A stretch of 18,601 nucleotides of DNA from assembly GCA_035455445.1 (NCBI GenBank), contig DATIFC010000054.1, forward strand, positions 1 through 18,601, given 5' to 3'. Positions 8,428-14,761 of the stretch are shown here, one piece after another. Positions within the stretch are counted from its first letter, which is position 1, and each line of letters begins with the position of its first letter. The DNA is from AC-32 sp035455445 (lineage in GTDB: Bacteria; Actinomycetota; Thermoleophilia; Gaiellales; Gaiellaceae). The notes beneath the pieces are model-generated. The model did no database searches, was not told the DNA's origin, and was given only the letters and a program-made list of their open reading frames with translations. The position numbers and the translations under genes are program-made.

Positions 8428-8433
8428 TAGCGT
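8428..8433 (+). promoter_or_regulatory. Candidate -10 box for folE2
   Basis: TAGCGT lies 6 nt before the GTG at 8440 in the 23-bp divergent gap. A GGAG overlaps the spacer but is only 1 nt from the start, too close to act as a Shine-Dalgarno. Confidence 0.25.
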
Positions 8434-8439
8434 TGGAGC

Positions 8440-9414
8440 GTGGACGAGCCTCGTCAGCTTCTCACACCCGACCTCCAGGCCGGGCCCTCCGAGGTGCCGC
8501 TCGCGCTCTCGCGCGCCGGCGTGCGCGGCGTGCAGAAGGCGATCAGGATCAGCCGCGACGGCCACGAGAAGCTGATCGCCGCCGAGATCGACTGCACCGT
8601 CGATCTCGATCATTCGCGCAAGGGTGTCCACATGTCGCGCTTCCCGGAGCTCTTCGAGGAGGCGATCGAGGAGGTGGTGATCGGCGAGGCGCTGCTCGTC
8701 GAGACCCTCGCCGAGCACATCGCGGCCCACATCGTGCGGCGGCAGCACGCGCTCCGCGCGGAGGTGCGGATCGTCGCCCGCTACCCGCTCCAGCGCGAGA
8801 CGCCCGTCACCGGTCTGCGCACGCAGGAGATGGTCTCGCTGATCGGGCTCGCGGCCGCCACCGAGGGCGGTGCACGCCACCTCGTCGGGGTCGAGGCGAA
8901 CGGGATCAACGCCTGCCCGTGCGCGCAGGGCCTCGTCCGCGAGCGGGCGGCCGAGCGCCTGGGCGACGCCGGCTTCACCGACCTCGACGTCGAGCGGATC
9001 CTCGAGCTCGTCCCGCTGGCGACGCACAACCAGCGCGGGCGGGGGACGCTCTTCGTCGGCTCGGAGGCGCCCGTGAACGCCGAGGAGCTCGTCCGGGTCG
9101 TGGAGGGCTCGATGAGCTCGCCGGTCTACGAGCTGCTGAAGCGGCCCGACGAGCTGTTCGTCGTCGAGCATGCGCACTTGCAGCCGCGCTTCGTCGAGGA
9201 CTCGGTGCGGGTCGCGCTGCGCGACACGCTCGCCGCCTACCCCGAGCTCGGCGACGGCGACTTCGTGCTCTCGCGCCAGGTGAACCTGGAGACGATCCAC
9301 GCGCACGACGTGGTCGCGGAGCGCTACGGCACGGTCGGGGAGCTACGCGGCGAGCTCGGCGGCGGCGACCCCGCGGAGCGCCACACCGAGCTGCGCGAGT
9401 GGCTCACCTCGTAG
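8440..9414 (+). CDS. folE2: GTP cyclohydrolase FolE2 (GCYH-IB type)
   Basis: Converts GTP to 7,8-dihydroneopterin triphosphate, the first step of folate (and queuosine) synthesis, in the cytoplasm. It is 324 aa, in the range of the FolE2/MptA family. Visible family blocks are KGVHMSRFPE (residues 61-70), GVEANGINACPCAQ with Cys159 and Cys161 in the metal-site region, LATHNQRGRGTLFVG, and the C-terminal LSRQVNLETIHAHDVVAER. FolE2 uses metals more flexibly than zinc-dependent FolE, so it often supplies folate under zinc limitation; no Zur box is visible here. The GTG start is supported by the family N-terminus (LSRAGVRGVQKAI). The gene is not clustered with other folate genes, although a pteridine-reductase-like SDR and thyX lie 3-5 kb away. 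Confidence 0.93.
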   Translation: MDEPRQLLTPDLQAGPSEVPLALSRAGVRGVQKAIRISRDGHEKLIAAEIDCTVDLDHSRKGVHMSRFPELFEEAIEEVVIGEALLVETLAEHIAAHIVRRQHALRAEVRIVARYPLQRETPVTGLRTQEMVSLIGLAAATEGGARHLVGVEANGINACPCAQGLVRERAAERLGDAGFTDLDVERILELVPLATHNQRGRGTLFVGSEAPVNAEELVRVVEGSMSSPVYELLKRPDELFVVEHAHLQPRFVEDSVRVALRDTLAAYPELGDGDFVLSRQVNLETIHAHDVVAERYGTVGELRGELGGGDPAERHTELREWLTS

Positions 9415-9419
9415 CCGGG

Positions 9420-9613
9420 CAGAAGCGAAAGCGCGTCTCGGTGCGCTGATGCTCCAAGACCCGGTGTCAGACACAGCATCGGAAGTGCAACGACTTTCGC
9501 GCTGAGGCGTCACTTCGCCTGCAGAGAGCGCGGCTTCTCCCACAGACGGTCGTGTCAGACACCGTGACGGGTCGGCTCGGCTCGGCGCCGAAAGCGGAAG
9601 CGCGCCTCGGTGC
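9420..9613. repeat. Imperfect 25-bp direct repeat: duplicated plsY 3' end flanking an insertion
   Basis: Positions 9420-9444 and 9589-9613 match at 21 of 25 bases. Read on the minus strand, both encode the same PlsY tail: GTEARFRF in the current gene and TETRFRFCPATR followed by TGA in the outer copy. The 144 bp between them hold the GTGTCAGACAC element. Confidence 0.6.
9463..9563. repeat. 101-bp element bounded by GTGTCAGACAC near-palindromes
   Basis: GGTGTCAGACAC at 9463-9474 and GTGTCAGACACC at 9552-9563 bound the element. Each is a palindrome except for its central base, so the ends are both direct and inverted repeats. An outer stem GATGCT (9448-9453) with AGCATC (9475-9480) encloses the left copy. 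The interior shares short blocks, in the same orientation, with the element at 1861-2005: AACGACTTTCGCG against AACCGACTTCGCG, and TTCTCCCACAG against TTCTCCACAG. The plsY stop codon lies inside the right-hand motif. Confidence 0.5.
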
Positions 9614-10172
9614 CCGCGCGCAGGCGCCTGATGTTCGGGCGGTGGAGCACGACGACCGCCACGGCCGCGAGAGCCGCGAACACGATCACGGGCCATGGTC
9701 GCCCCAGAACGGCGGCCGCGACCGGCAGCGAGAGCGCCGCTGCGATCGACGCGAGCGACGCGTAGCGGAAGAGCGCGAAGACGACGAGCCACACCAGGGC
9801 GCCGATGCCGCCGACGAGCGGGGCGACGCCGAGAATGGCGCCCCCACAGGTGGCGACGGCTTTCCCGCCGCGTGCGAACTTCATGTACAGGGGCCGCCAG
9901 TGCCCCAGCATCGCCGCGCCGCCCGCGATCACGCCCGCCAGCTCGCCGACGTAGATCGTCGCGAGCAGCGCCGGGACGAACCCTTTCAACGTGTCGAGCA
10001 CCATCACGGTGACGCCGTAGCGCGCGCCGTAGGTGCGCCAGACGTTGGTCGCGCCGATGTTCCCGCTGCCGGTCTTGCGGATGTCCTCGCGCTTCAGCGC
10101 ACGCACGAGCCAGTAGCCGGTGGGGACGCTCCCGGCCAGGTAGCCGACGAGTGCGAAGAGCGCGGTGCTCAG
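9555..10172 (-). CDS. plsY: Glycerol-3-phosphate acyltransferase PlsY
   Basis: Membrane enzyme that acylates glycerol-3-phosphate from acyl-phosphate, the first step of phospholipid synthesis. Family motifs are GYLAGSVPTGYWL in the first helix, KTGSGNIGATNVWRTYG on the first loop, and a FARGGKAVATCGGAILG glycine/lysine loop, with about five membrane helices and a length of 205 aa. There is no ATG, GTG or TTG before the first helix: the next candidate, a GTG 20 codons in, would remove most of helix 1. The frame points to CTG at 10172, overlapping the TGA of the upstream SOD gene as CTGA, so initiation is probably coupled. The last residues (RRRAEPTRHGV) are atypical and the final codons come from the GTGTCAGACAC element. 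A second copy of the tail lies downstream. Confidence 0.88.
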   Translation of the reverse strand: MSTALFALVGYLAGSVPTGYWLVRALKREDIRKTGSGNIGATNVWRTYGARYGVTVMVLDTLKGFVPALLATIYVGELAGVIAGGAAMLGHWRPLYMKFARGGKAVATCGGAILGVAPLVGGIGALVWLVVFALFRYASLASIAAALSLPVAAAVLGRPWPVIVFAALAAVAVVVLHRPNIRRLRAGTEARFRFRRRAEPTRHGV

Positions 10173-10789
10173 GGCGTGATCTGGTACTGCTGGGCCCAGT
10201 CGTTCACCACGTCCCAGTCGAGGTTGTCGAAGAACGCCTCGATGTAGGACGCGCGGTCGGTCTGGAAGTCCATGAAGTAGGCGTGCTCGTAGACGTCGAG
10301 CGCGACCAGCGGGGTGGCGTTCCAGACCGGATAGGTGTTCTGCGTGTCGCCGATGTAGTTGAAGAGGCGCCCCTCGTCCCAGTCGTAGGCCGTCCAGGCC
10401 CACCCGCGGCCACCCATCCCGGTCGCCTTCAGGTCTGTGCGCCAGTCCGCGACCGAGCCGAAGTCGCGCACGATCAGCTCGCGGATCAGGTCGTCCGGCT
10501 CGCCGCCCCCGCCGCCGAGGTGCTCGAAGTAGATCTCGTGGTTCTTGATCCCGCCGATCGCGAAGGTGAGGTCGACCTTCAGCGCCCGGACCTCGGAATA
10601 GACCTGGTTGGCGGCGGCGAGGTCGAGCTCGCCGAGCTTGCCCATGATCTCGTTGCGCTTGTTGACGTAGCCCTCGTAGAGCTTGTAGTGCGCCTCGACC
10701 GACTCGCGCGAGATGCCGTCGAGCTCCAGCAGCGCGGGCTTCAGCTGCCTCGGCGTGATCTCTTCCCGGTTGAACGCGAGCGTGGCCAA
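10169..10789 (-). CDS. Atypical Fe/Mn-family superoxide dismutase
   Basis: A 206-aa member of the Fe/Mn SOD fold, only distantly like its divergent neighbour. Probable metal ligands are all present: His34 (EAHYKLYEGYV), His84 (GGIKNHEIYFEHLGG), Asp165 and His169 (ALDVYEHAYFMDF). The N-terminal helix has a shortened HYK..LYEGYV in place of HHxKHHxxYV, and the loop GGGGGEPDD is family-variable, so the activity (superoxide dismutation) is likely but less certain than for the other SOD. I chose TTG 10789 because GAAAGGAG lies 5 nt upstream; the frame extends to 10837, but those 16 residues would cover the leader hairpin. It is translationally coupled to plsY (CTGA) and divergent from the Mn-type SOD. 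Confidence 0.87.
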   Translation of the reverse strand: MATLAFNREEITPRQLKPALLELDGISRESVEAHYKLYEGYVNKRNEIMGKLGELDLAAANQVYSEVRALKVDLTFAIGGIKNHEIYFEHLGGGGGEPDDLIRELIVRDFGSVADWRTDLKATGMGGRGWAWTAYDWDEGRLFNYIGDTQNTYPVWNATPLVALDVYEHAYFMDFQTDRASYIEAFFDNLDWDVVNDWAQQYQITP

Positions 10790-10802
10790 GCGAGCTCCTT
10801 TC

Positions 10803-10818
10803 GCCGTCGGGGGACGGC
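10803..10818 (-). promoter_or_regulatory. 5'-leader hairpin directly upstream of the atypical SOD Shine-Dalgarno
   Basis: GCCGTC (10803-10808) and GACGGC (10813-10818) form a perfect 6-bp stem with a 4-base loop. On the minus strand it ends one base before GAAAGGAG. A TATGCT -10-like hexamer lies 2 nt before the stem, so the stem may be at the very 5' end of the mRNA, where such hairpins often stabilise transcripts. Confidence 0.45.
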
Positions 10819-10855
10819 TGAGCATAACCGCCCGCAACGAGCCTCAACCCGCTAG

Positions 10856-10871
10856 CCTCGCTGCAGCGAGG
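10856..10871 (+). promoter_or_regulatory. Perfect 16-bp palindrome directly upstream of the Mn-SOD Shine-Dalgarno
   Basis: CCTCGCTGCAGCGAGG is its own reverse complement and runs straight into AAAGGAG. It also overlaps a TAGCCT -10-like hexamer (10853-10858). It could be an operator covering the promoter or, if transcription starts further upstream, a leader hairpin. Confidence 0.45.
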
Positions 10872-10883
10872 AAAGGAGCCCAG

Positions 10884-11492
10884 ATGGCCTTCGAAGTACC
10901 GCCTCTTCCGTACGACTACGCGGCGCTGGAGCCGCACATCGACGAGCAGACGATGCGCGTCCACCACGACAAGCACCACCAGGCGTACGTGGACAACGCG
11001 AACGCGGCGCTCGAAGGAACCGAGCTTGCCGACAAACCCGTCGAGCACGTCCTGACGAACCTCGAGATTCTCCCGGAGGACAAGCAGACCGCCGTCCGGA
11101 ACAACGCCGGCGGGCATGCGAACCACTCGCTCTTCTGGCAGATCATGAGCCCCGACGGCGGGGGCGAGCCGAGCGGCGCGCTCGCCGAGGCGATCACTGC
11201 GACGTTCGACAGCGTCGACGCGCTCAAGCAGCTCGTGAACGACACGGGCGTGAAGCGCTTCGGCTCGGGCTGGACGTGGCTCGTGCACGACGGCACCGGG
11301 CTCGCCGTCTACTCGACGGCGAACCAGGACTCACCGCTGATGAGCGACGACACCCCCCTGCTCGGCATCGATGTCTGGGAGCACGCGTACTACCTCAAGT
11401 ACCAGAACCGGCGTCCGGACTACCTCGCCGCGTGGTGGAACGCCGTCGACTGGGACGCGGTCGCGAAGCGGTACGAGCAGGTCGCGGGCTAG
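10884..11492 (+). CDS. sodA: Superoxide dismutase, Mn type
   Basis: Converts superoxide to oxygen and hydrogen peroxide; cytoplasmic, with no signal peptide. It is 202 aa and closely follows the bacterial SodA pattern. N-terminal FEVPPLPYDYAALEPHID is followed by ligand His27 in VHHDKHHQAYVDNANAAL, ligand His81 in NNAGGHANHSLFW, and Asp163/His167 in GIDVWEHAYYLKYQNRRPDY. Gly76-Gly77 together with Gln148 (STANQDSPLM) is the arrangement typical of Mn rather than Fe enzymes; cambialism is possible. ATG 10884 has GAAAGGAG 5 nt upstream. The gene is divergent from another SOD, separated by 94 bp that contain two hairpin/palindrome elements, and convergent with a secreted protein gene 3 bp away. 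Confidence 0.95.
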   Translation: MAFEVPPLPYDYAALEPHIDEQTMRVHHDKHHQAYVDNANAALEGTELADKPVEHVLTNLEILPEDKQTAVRNNAGGHANHSLFWQIMSPDGGGEPSGALAEAITATFDSVDALKQLVNDTGVKRFGSGWTWLVHDGTGLAVYSTANQDSPLMSDDTPLLGIDVWEHAYYLKYQNRRPDYLAAWWNAVDWDAVAKRYEQVAG

Positions 11493-11495
11493 GGC

Positions 11496-12125
11496 CTAGG
11501 CGCGGAGCGACTTGCTGGCGGCCTGCAGGTAGCAGGGGCCCGCCTGCGCCTTCGAGATCATCACGCGCACGCGCGTGCCCGCGGGGAGCTTCGACTTGAA
11601 GGAGACGGAGCTGACGACGGTCGGCTTCGTCCCGGCGAGGGCGGTCTTGAGCGCGATCCGCTTCACCTGCGCCCAGCGCCTGCGCAGCTTCTTGTAGCGC
11701 TGGAAGAGCACGTACTTGCCGGTGAGCGCCTGGCCGGCCGTCACGTTCGCGGTGAAGGAGCCCCGCGCGACGCGCTTGAGCTCGAGTACGGGCTTGACGG
11801 TGACCGCGACGGGCTGGCTCGTCCCGTTCTTGAAGTTCCCGCGGTACGTGGTGCCGATCGCCGGGGTGACGGAGACGCTGTAGACGCCGTTGGCGACCGT
11901 CTTGACGGTCGCCGCCTTCACGGTGTTGGTCGAGCCGCAGGCGGTGCCCTCGATCACGACCTGCTGGTTCGCCTTCTTCGTGGACACCTGGCCCGAGAGC
12001 ACGACCTTCCCGCCGTACGCGACCGTGGTCGGCGTCGCGGTGAGCGTCAGTGTCACGGGAGGAGCCGCGACGGCTGCGGCTGCGACGGCAGCGGCGGCGA
12101 TGGAAACTGCTACCAAGATCTTCAT
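11496..12125 (-). CDS. Secreted protein with Ig-like beta-sandwich domains, unknown function
   Basis: A 209-aa protein. Residues 1-22 are a clear signal peptide (MKILVAVSIAAAAVAAAAVA). Residues ~24-105 form an Ig-like/Big-type domain with the strand pattern 'TLTATPTTVAYGGKVVLSGQ' followed by QQVVIEG. Residues ~106-209 make a second beta-rich domain ending YLQAASKSLRA. Such two-domain exported proteins are frequent in soil actinobacteria as cell-surface or matrix proteins; no catalytic motif is visible. The start is fixed by the signal peptide at ATG 12125, even though the frame is open upstream to 12497. That start codon overlaps the start codon of the divergent SDR gene (shared CATG), and no Shine-Dalgarno is present. 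Confidence 0.8.
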   Translation of the reverse strand: MKILVAVSIAAAAVAAAAVAAPPVTLTLTATPTTVAYGGKVVLSGQVSTKKANQQVVIEGTACGSTNTVKAATVKTVANGVYSVSVTPAIGTTYRGNFKNGTSQPVAVTVKPVLELKRVARGSFTANVTAGQALTGKYVLFQRYKKLRRRWAQVKRIALKTALAGTKPTVVSSVSFKSKLPAGTRVRVMISKAQAGPCYLQAASKSLRA

Positions 12126-12822
12126 GGCTAGCGAAGAAGACGCCACCGCGGGCACGGACTTGCGCAGCGCTCTCGTCACCGGGGGCACCGGCAGGGTCGG
12201 AGCCGCGATCGCGGCGCGGCTGGCGAACGAGGGCTGGTCGGTGCTCGCGGCCGGCCGGGTCGACGGCGACGTCTCCCGGCCGGAGGAGGCGCGGGCGCTC
12301 GTCGAGCGCGCGGCGGCCGAGCACGGCCGGCTCGACCTGGTCGTGAACGCCGCCGGCGGCGGCTTCGCCCCCAAATCCGTCGAGGAGCTCGGCGAGCGGG
12401 ACTGGGACGCGGCCTTCGGGGCGACGGCGAAAGGCAGCTTCTTCGTCACGCAGGCCGCGGCGCCGCACCTGCGCGCGGCACGCGGCTGCGTCGTCATGAT
12501 CGAGGACGTCGCCGCCTACCAGCCCTGGCCGTCGTTCGCGGCCCACTCGGCTGCGAAGGCCGCGCAGGCGATGCTCACGCGCGTCCTGGCGCGCGCGCTC
12601 GCCCCCGAGGTGCGGGTCTGCGGCGTCGCGCCCGGCCCTGTCGCGGTCGAGCCCGGCCAGGAGGAACGGCGGGCGGCCGAGACGCTGCTCGGGCGCGTCG
12701 GCTCCCCGGATGACGTCGCCGCGGCCGTCGCCTACCTCGCGGGCGCGGAGTTCGTCACGGGCACGACGCTCGTCGTCGACGGCGGGCGCTCGCTGCAAAC
12801 CGGCTTCGCGCGGGAGCCGTAG
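12124..12822 (+). CDS. Short-chain dehydrogenase/reductase, pteridine-reductase-like, catalytic Tyr replaced by His
   Basis: A 232-aa classical SDR with the Rossmann motif TGGTGRVG (residues 19-26), NAAGGG after strand 4, and a C-terminal DDVAAAVAYLAGAEFVTGTT, then VVDGG. The active-site segment resembles pteridine reductase 1: Asp128, then the Tyr position 13 residues later, then Lys four further, followed by LTRVLARALAPEVRVCGVAPGP. The Arg in TGGTGRVG also recalls PTR1-type enzymes. The Tyr position is His141 (codon CAC, 12544-12546) with Lys145 kept. Without the Tyr, normal SDR catalysis is doubtful. The substrate is unknown; a pterin role is only suggested by the pattern and by folE2 and thyX nearby. 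The start is ATG 12124, overlapping the divergent gene's ATG. The stop abuts the ECF sigma region. Confidence 0.88.
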   Translation: MASEEDATAGTDLRSALVTGGTGRVGAAIAARLANEGWSVLAAGRVDGDVSRPEEARALVERAAAEHGRLDLVVNAAGGGFAPKSVEELGERDWDAAFGATAKGSFFVTQAAAPHLRAARGCVVMIEDVAAYQPWPSFAAHSAAKAAQAMLTRVLARALAPEVRVCGVAPGPVAVEPGQEERRAAETLLGRVGSPDDVAAAVAYLAGAEFVTGTTLVVDGGRSLQTGFAREP

Positions 12823-12885
12823 ATGCCTGTGATGGAGATCGCTCTCGACGTACCCTGCTTGCCGCCCCGCGCCGAAAGGGCCACG

Positions 12886-13440
12886 ATGCCCGCCGTGGCC
12901 GCCAACGAGATCACCGACGGTGAGCTGATCACTCGCGCCGCGGACGGCGACCGGGGCGCCTTCGAGGTGCTCTACCGCCGCTACTCGCGGCCGGTCTTCG
13001 GGCTCGCGCTGAGGCGGCTCGGCGACCGCAACCGAGCGGAGGACGCGGTGCAGGAGACGTTCGCCTCGATCTGGCGCGCCGCGAAGAGCTACAAGCCGGA
13101 GCGCGGGCCGGGGGCGCCGTGGCTCTACGCCGTCGCGCGCAACGCGATCACCGACCGCGGCCGTGCACGCTCCGAGCCTCCGGCCGAGATCCCCGAGCAG
13201 GTCTCGCCGGAGCCCGGCCCGGCCGACCGGGCCGAGACCAGCTGGACCGCGTGGCGCGTTCACCGCGCGCTCGAGGAGCTGTCCCCGAACGAGCGCACCG
13301 TGATCGAGCTCGCGTACTGGAGCGGCCTCTCACAGTCCGAGATCGCGGAGTTCCTGAACATTCCGCTCGGCACCGTCAAGACGCGCACCCGCGCCGCGCT
13401 GCACCGCCTGGCCGGCGTGCTGGAGGAGGAGCTCGGATGA
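12886..13440 (+). CDS. ECF-type RNA polymerase sigma factor
   Basis: A 184-aa extracytoplasmic-function sigma factor. Region 2 is GAFEVLYRRYSRPVFGLALR, then AEDAVQETFASIWRAA, and region 4 is LSPNERTVIELAYWSGLSQS, then EIAEFLNIPLGTVKTRTRAAL; the linker between is Pro/Glu-rich. It directs polymerase to a small regulon when released from its anti-sigma partner. I chose ATG 12886, which has GAAAGGG 5 nt upstream. An in-frame ATG at 12823 abuts the SDR stop but has no Shine-Dalgarno and adds an atypical 21-residue extension. TACCCT at 12851-12856 is a possible -10. The next gene overlaps it by ATGA and encodes the likely anti-sigma factor. The group looks SigK/RskA-like, but this was not classified formally. 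Confidence 0.93.
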   Translation: MPAVAANEITDGELITRAADGDRGAFEVLYRRYSRPVFGLALRRLGDRNRAEDAVQETFASIWRAAKSYKPERGPGAPWLYAVARNAITDRGRARSEPPAEIPEQVSPEPGPADRAETSWTAWRVHRALEELSPNERTVIELAYWSGLSQSEIAEFLNIPLGTVKTRTRAALHRLAGVLEEELG

Positions 13441-14045
13441 GCGACGCACCGGACTTCAGCGAGCTCGTCGGCGAGGACCTGTCGCCCGAGGAGGCGGCGC
13501 GCCTCGAGCGGGTGCACGACCTGCTCGTGGCCGTTGGCCCGCCGCCCGAGCTGCCGCCGCGCCTGCAGGAGCCGGTCGGCCTGGAGGAGAAGCGCGACAA
13601 CGTCTCGTACCTGCCCCGCCGGCGCACCGGCCTGCTGCTCGGCATCGCCGCGGCGGTCGCGCTGACGGCGTTCCTGGGCGGGTTCGTCTCCGGCCAGCGC
13701 CACGCGGCGCCGTTCGAGACGGAGTTCTCGCTGCCGATGCACAGCACGGCCGCCGCGTCCGACGCCTCGGCCGTGATCCACGTCGGCAAGCTCGACTCGG
13801 CGGGCAACTGGCCGCTGAAGGTCGACGTGAAGAACCTGCCCGCGCTGCCGAAGGGGCAGTACTACGAGATGTTCCTCAGCCGCGGCTCGAACACCAGGTC
13901 CGCCTCGTGCGGCACCTTCCGGACCGCCGCGGGCAGCCACGAGGTTCGCCTGAACGCGCCGTACAACCTGCGGCGGTTCAACGCCTGGGTCGTCACCCGC
14001 GAGGGCCCCGGCAGCACGCACCCCGTGGTGCTGTCCACGGCCTAG
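13437..14045 (+). CDS. RskA-like anti-sigma factor, single-pass membrane protein
   Basis: A 202-aa protein immediately downstream of the ECF sigma gene, with ATG overlapping its stop (ATGA) and GGAGGAG 5 nt upstream. It has a cytoplasmic N-terminus of about 60 residues, one transmembrane helix at ~63-82 (GLLLGIAAAVALTAFLGGFV), and an extracytoplasmic domain. That domain has the anti-sigma-K (RskA) C-terminal pattern: LPKGQYYEMFLSRG, SASCGTFRTAAG, and RRFNAWVVTREG. It should hold the sigma factor inactive until its outer domain senses a signal and it is cleaved. The N-terminal region lacks the HxxxCxxC zinc anti-sigma motif, so it is a short non-zinc version. The signal sensed is unknown. Confidence 0.9.
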   Translation: MSDAPDFSELVGEDLSPEEAARLERVHDLLVAVGPPPELPPRLQEPVGLEEKRDNVSYLPRRRTGLLLGIAAAVALTAFLGGFVSGQRHAAPFETEFSLPMHSTAAASDASAVIHVGKLDSAGNWPLKVDVKNLPALPKGQYYEMFLSRGSNTRSASCGTFRTAAGSHEVRLNAPYNLRRFNAWVVTREGPGSTHPVVLSTA

Positions 14046-14053
14046 ACCTCTTA

Positions 14054-14761
14054 CTAGGGTGCCGTGCGGTCGTTGGCGACGAAGGCCGCGTAGGTGACCG
14101 GCATCTGCTCCTCGAGGAAGCGCTCGCACGCCTCGGCGTAGCGGCGGATCTCGCGCTGCGCGTTCTCCGAGTTGCGGAGCGAGACGAAGTTCATCAGCGA
14201 GCGCGCGTTCACCGTCCAGTAGAACTCCGTGTAGGCGCCGACCGGCAGCGCGGCCCGCGCCACCTCGCGCGCGACGCCGAGCTCGACCAGCTGCTCGTAG
14301 GCGAGGTACGCGGTCTCGTAGACCGCCTGCAGCTTCTCGCGCGTCACCTCCGCGATCTCGTCCGAGACCGGCTCGAAGGTGTAGGCGCCCGGCTTGCCGA
14401 CCTGGGTGCGCACGTCCTCGGGCTCGGGGACGTAGAACTCGTCCGAGGCCCGCGCGTAGCGCATCGAGAACTCGTTGAAGGAGCCGACGCGGTGCCGGAA
14501 CCACTCGCGCGCGACGAAGATCGGGCAGCGGACGTGGAAGCGGAAGGCGTTGTGCTCGAAGGGCGTCCCGTGCCGCTCGCGCATCAGGAAGCGGATCAGG
14601 CCCTCGTCGGCCTCGTCCATCTCCTCCTTGCGCCGGGCGAAGCTGACCCGCGCGCCGTTGACGACCGAGAGGTCGTCGGCCATCGCCCCGTCCAGCCGGA
14701 CGAAGCCGTGGTCGAGGACGCGGATGGTCGAGTCGGGTATCACTTCGACGGTCGTGGACAT
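14054..14761 (-). CDS. thyX: Flavin-dependent thymidylate synthase ThyX
   Basis: Makes dTMP from dUMP using methylene-tetrahydrofolate, FAD and NADPH. It is 235 aa from ATG 14761. The ThyX signature RHRVGSFNEFSMRY (RHRxxSxNExSxRY) is at residues 89-102. Also visible are VVNGARVSFARRKEE near the N-terminus, the HGTPFEHNAFRFHVRCPIFV block before the signature, and the C-terminal SLMNFVSLRNSENAQREIR. I prefer ATG 14761 because a TACACT hexamer lies 7 nt upstream, consistent with leaderless transcription; GTG 14794 in the same frame is the alternative and would add 11 residues. Its 5' end overlaps the divergent DUF72 gene. Its stop and that of the convergent anti-sigma gene lie in a small shared hairpin, CCTAG (14041-14045) with CTAGG (14054-14058). 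Confidence 0.95.
   Translation of the reverse strand: MSTTVEVIPDSTIRVLDHGFVRLDGAMADDLSVVNGARVSFARRKEEMDEADEGLIRFLMRERHGTPFEHNAFRFHVRCPIFVAREWFRHRVGSFNEFSMRYARASDEFYVPEPEDVRTQVGKPGAYTFEPVSDEIAEVTREKLQAVYETAYLAYEQLVELGVAREVARAALPVGAYTEFYWTVNARSLMNFVSLRNSENAQREIRRYAEACERFLEEQMPVTYAAFVANDRTAP

Noticed and set aside
9555..11288. A 577-codon open frame on the minus strand covering plsY, an SOD and part of sodA
   Set aside because: Only the last ~205 codons match a protein family (PlsY). The rest is an Arg/Ala/Gly-rich frame shadow of the two SOD genes.
11395..13263. Long minus-strand open frames opposite the SDR and sigma-factor genes
   Set aside because: Low-complexity Arg/Asp/Ala composition typical of GC-rich shadows, with real family matches on the other frames.
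14041..14058. Bidirectional terminator CCTAG/CTAGG between the anti-sigma gene and thyX
   Set aside because: The stem is only 5 bp with no T-tract, and the symmetry is partly explained by two facing TAG stops.
8440..14761. A folate/thymidylate operon made of folE2, the SDR and thyX
   Set aside because: The genes lie on different strands, separated by unrelated genes. Only a loose regional association can be claimed.
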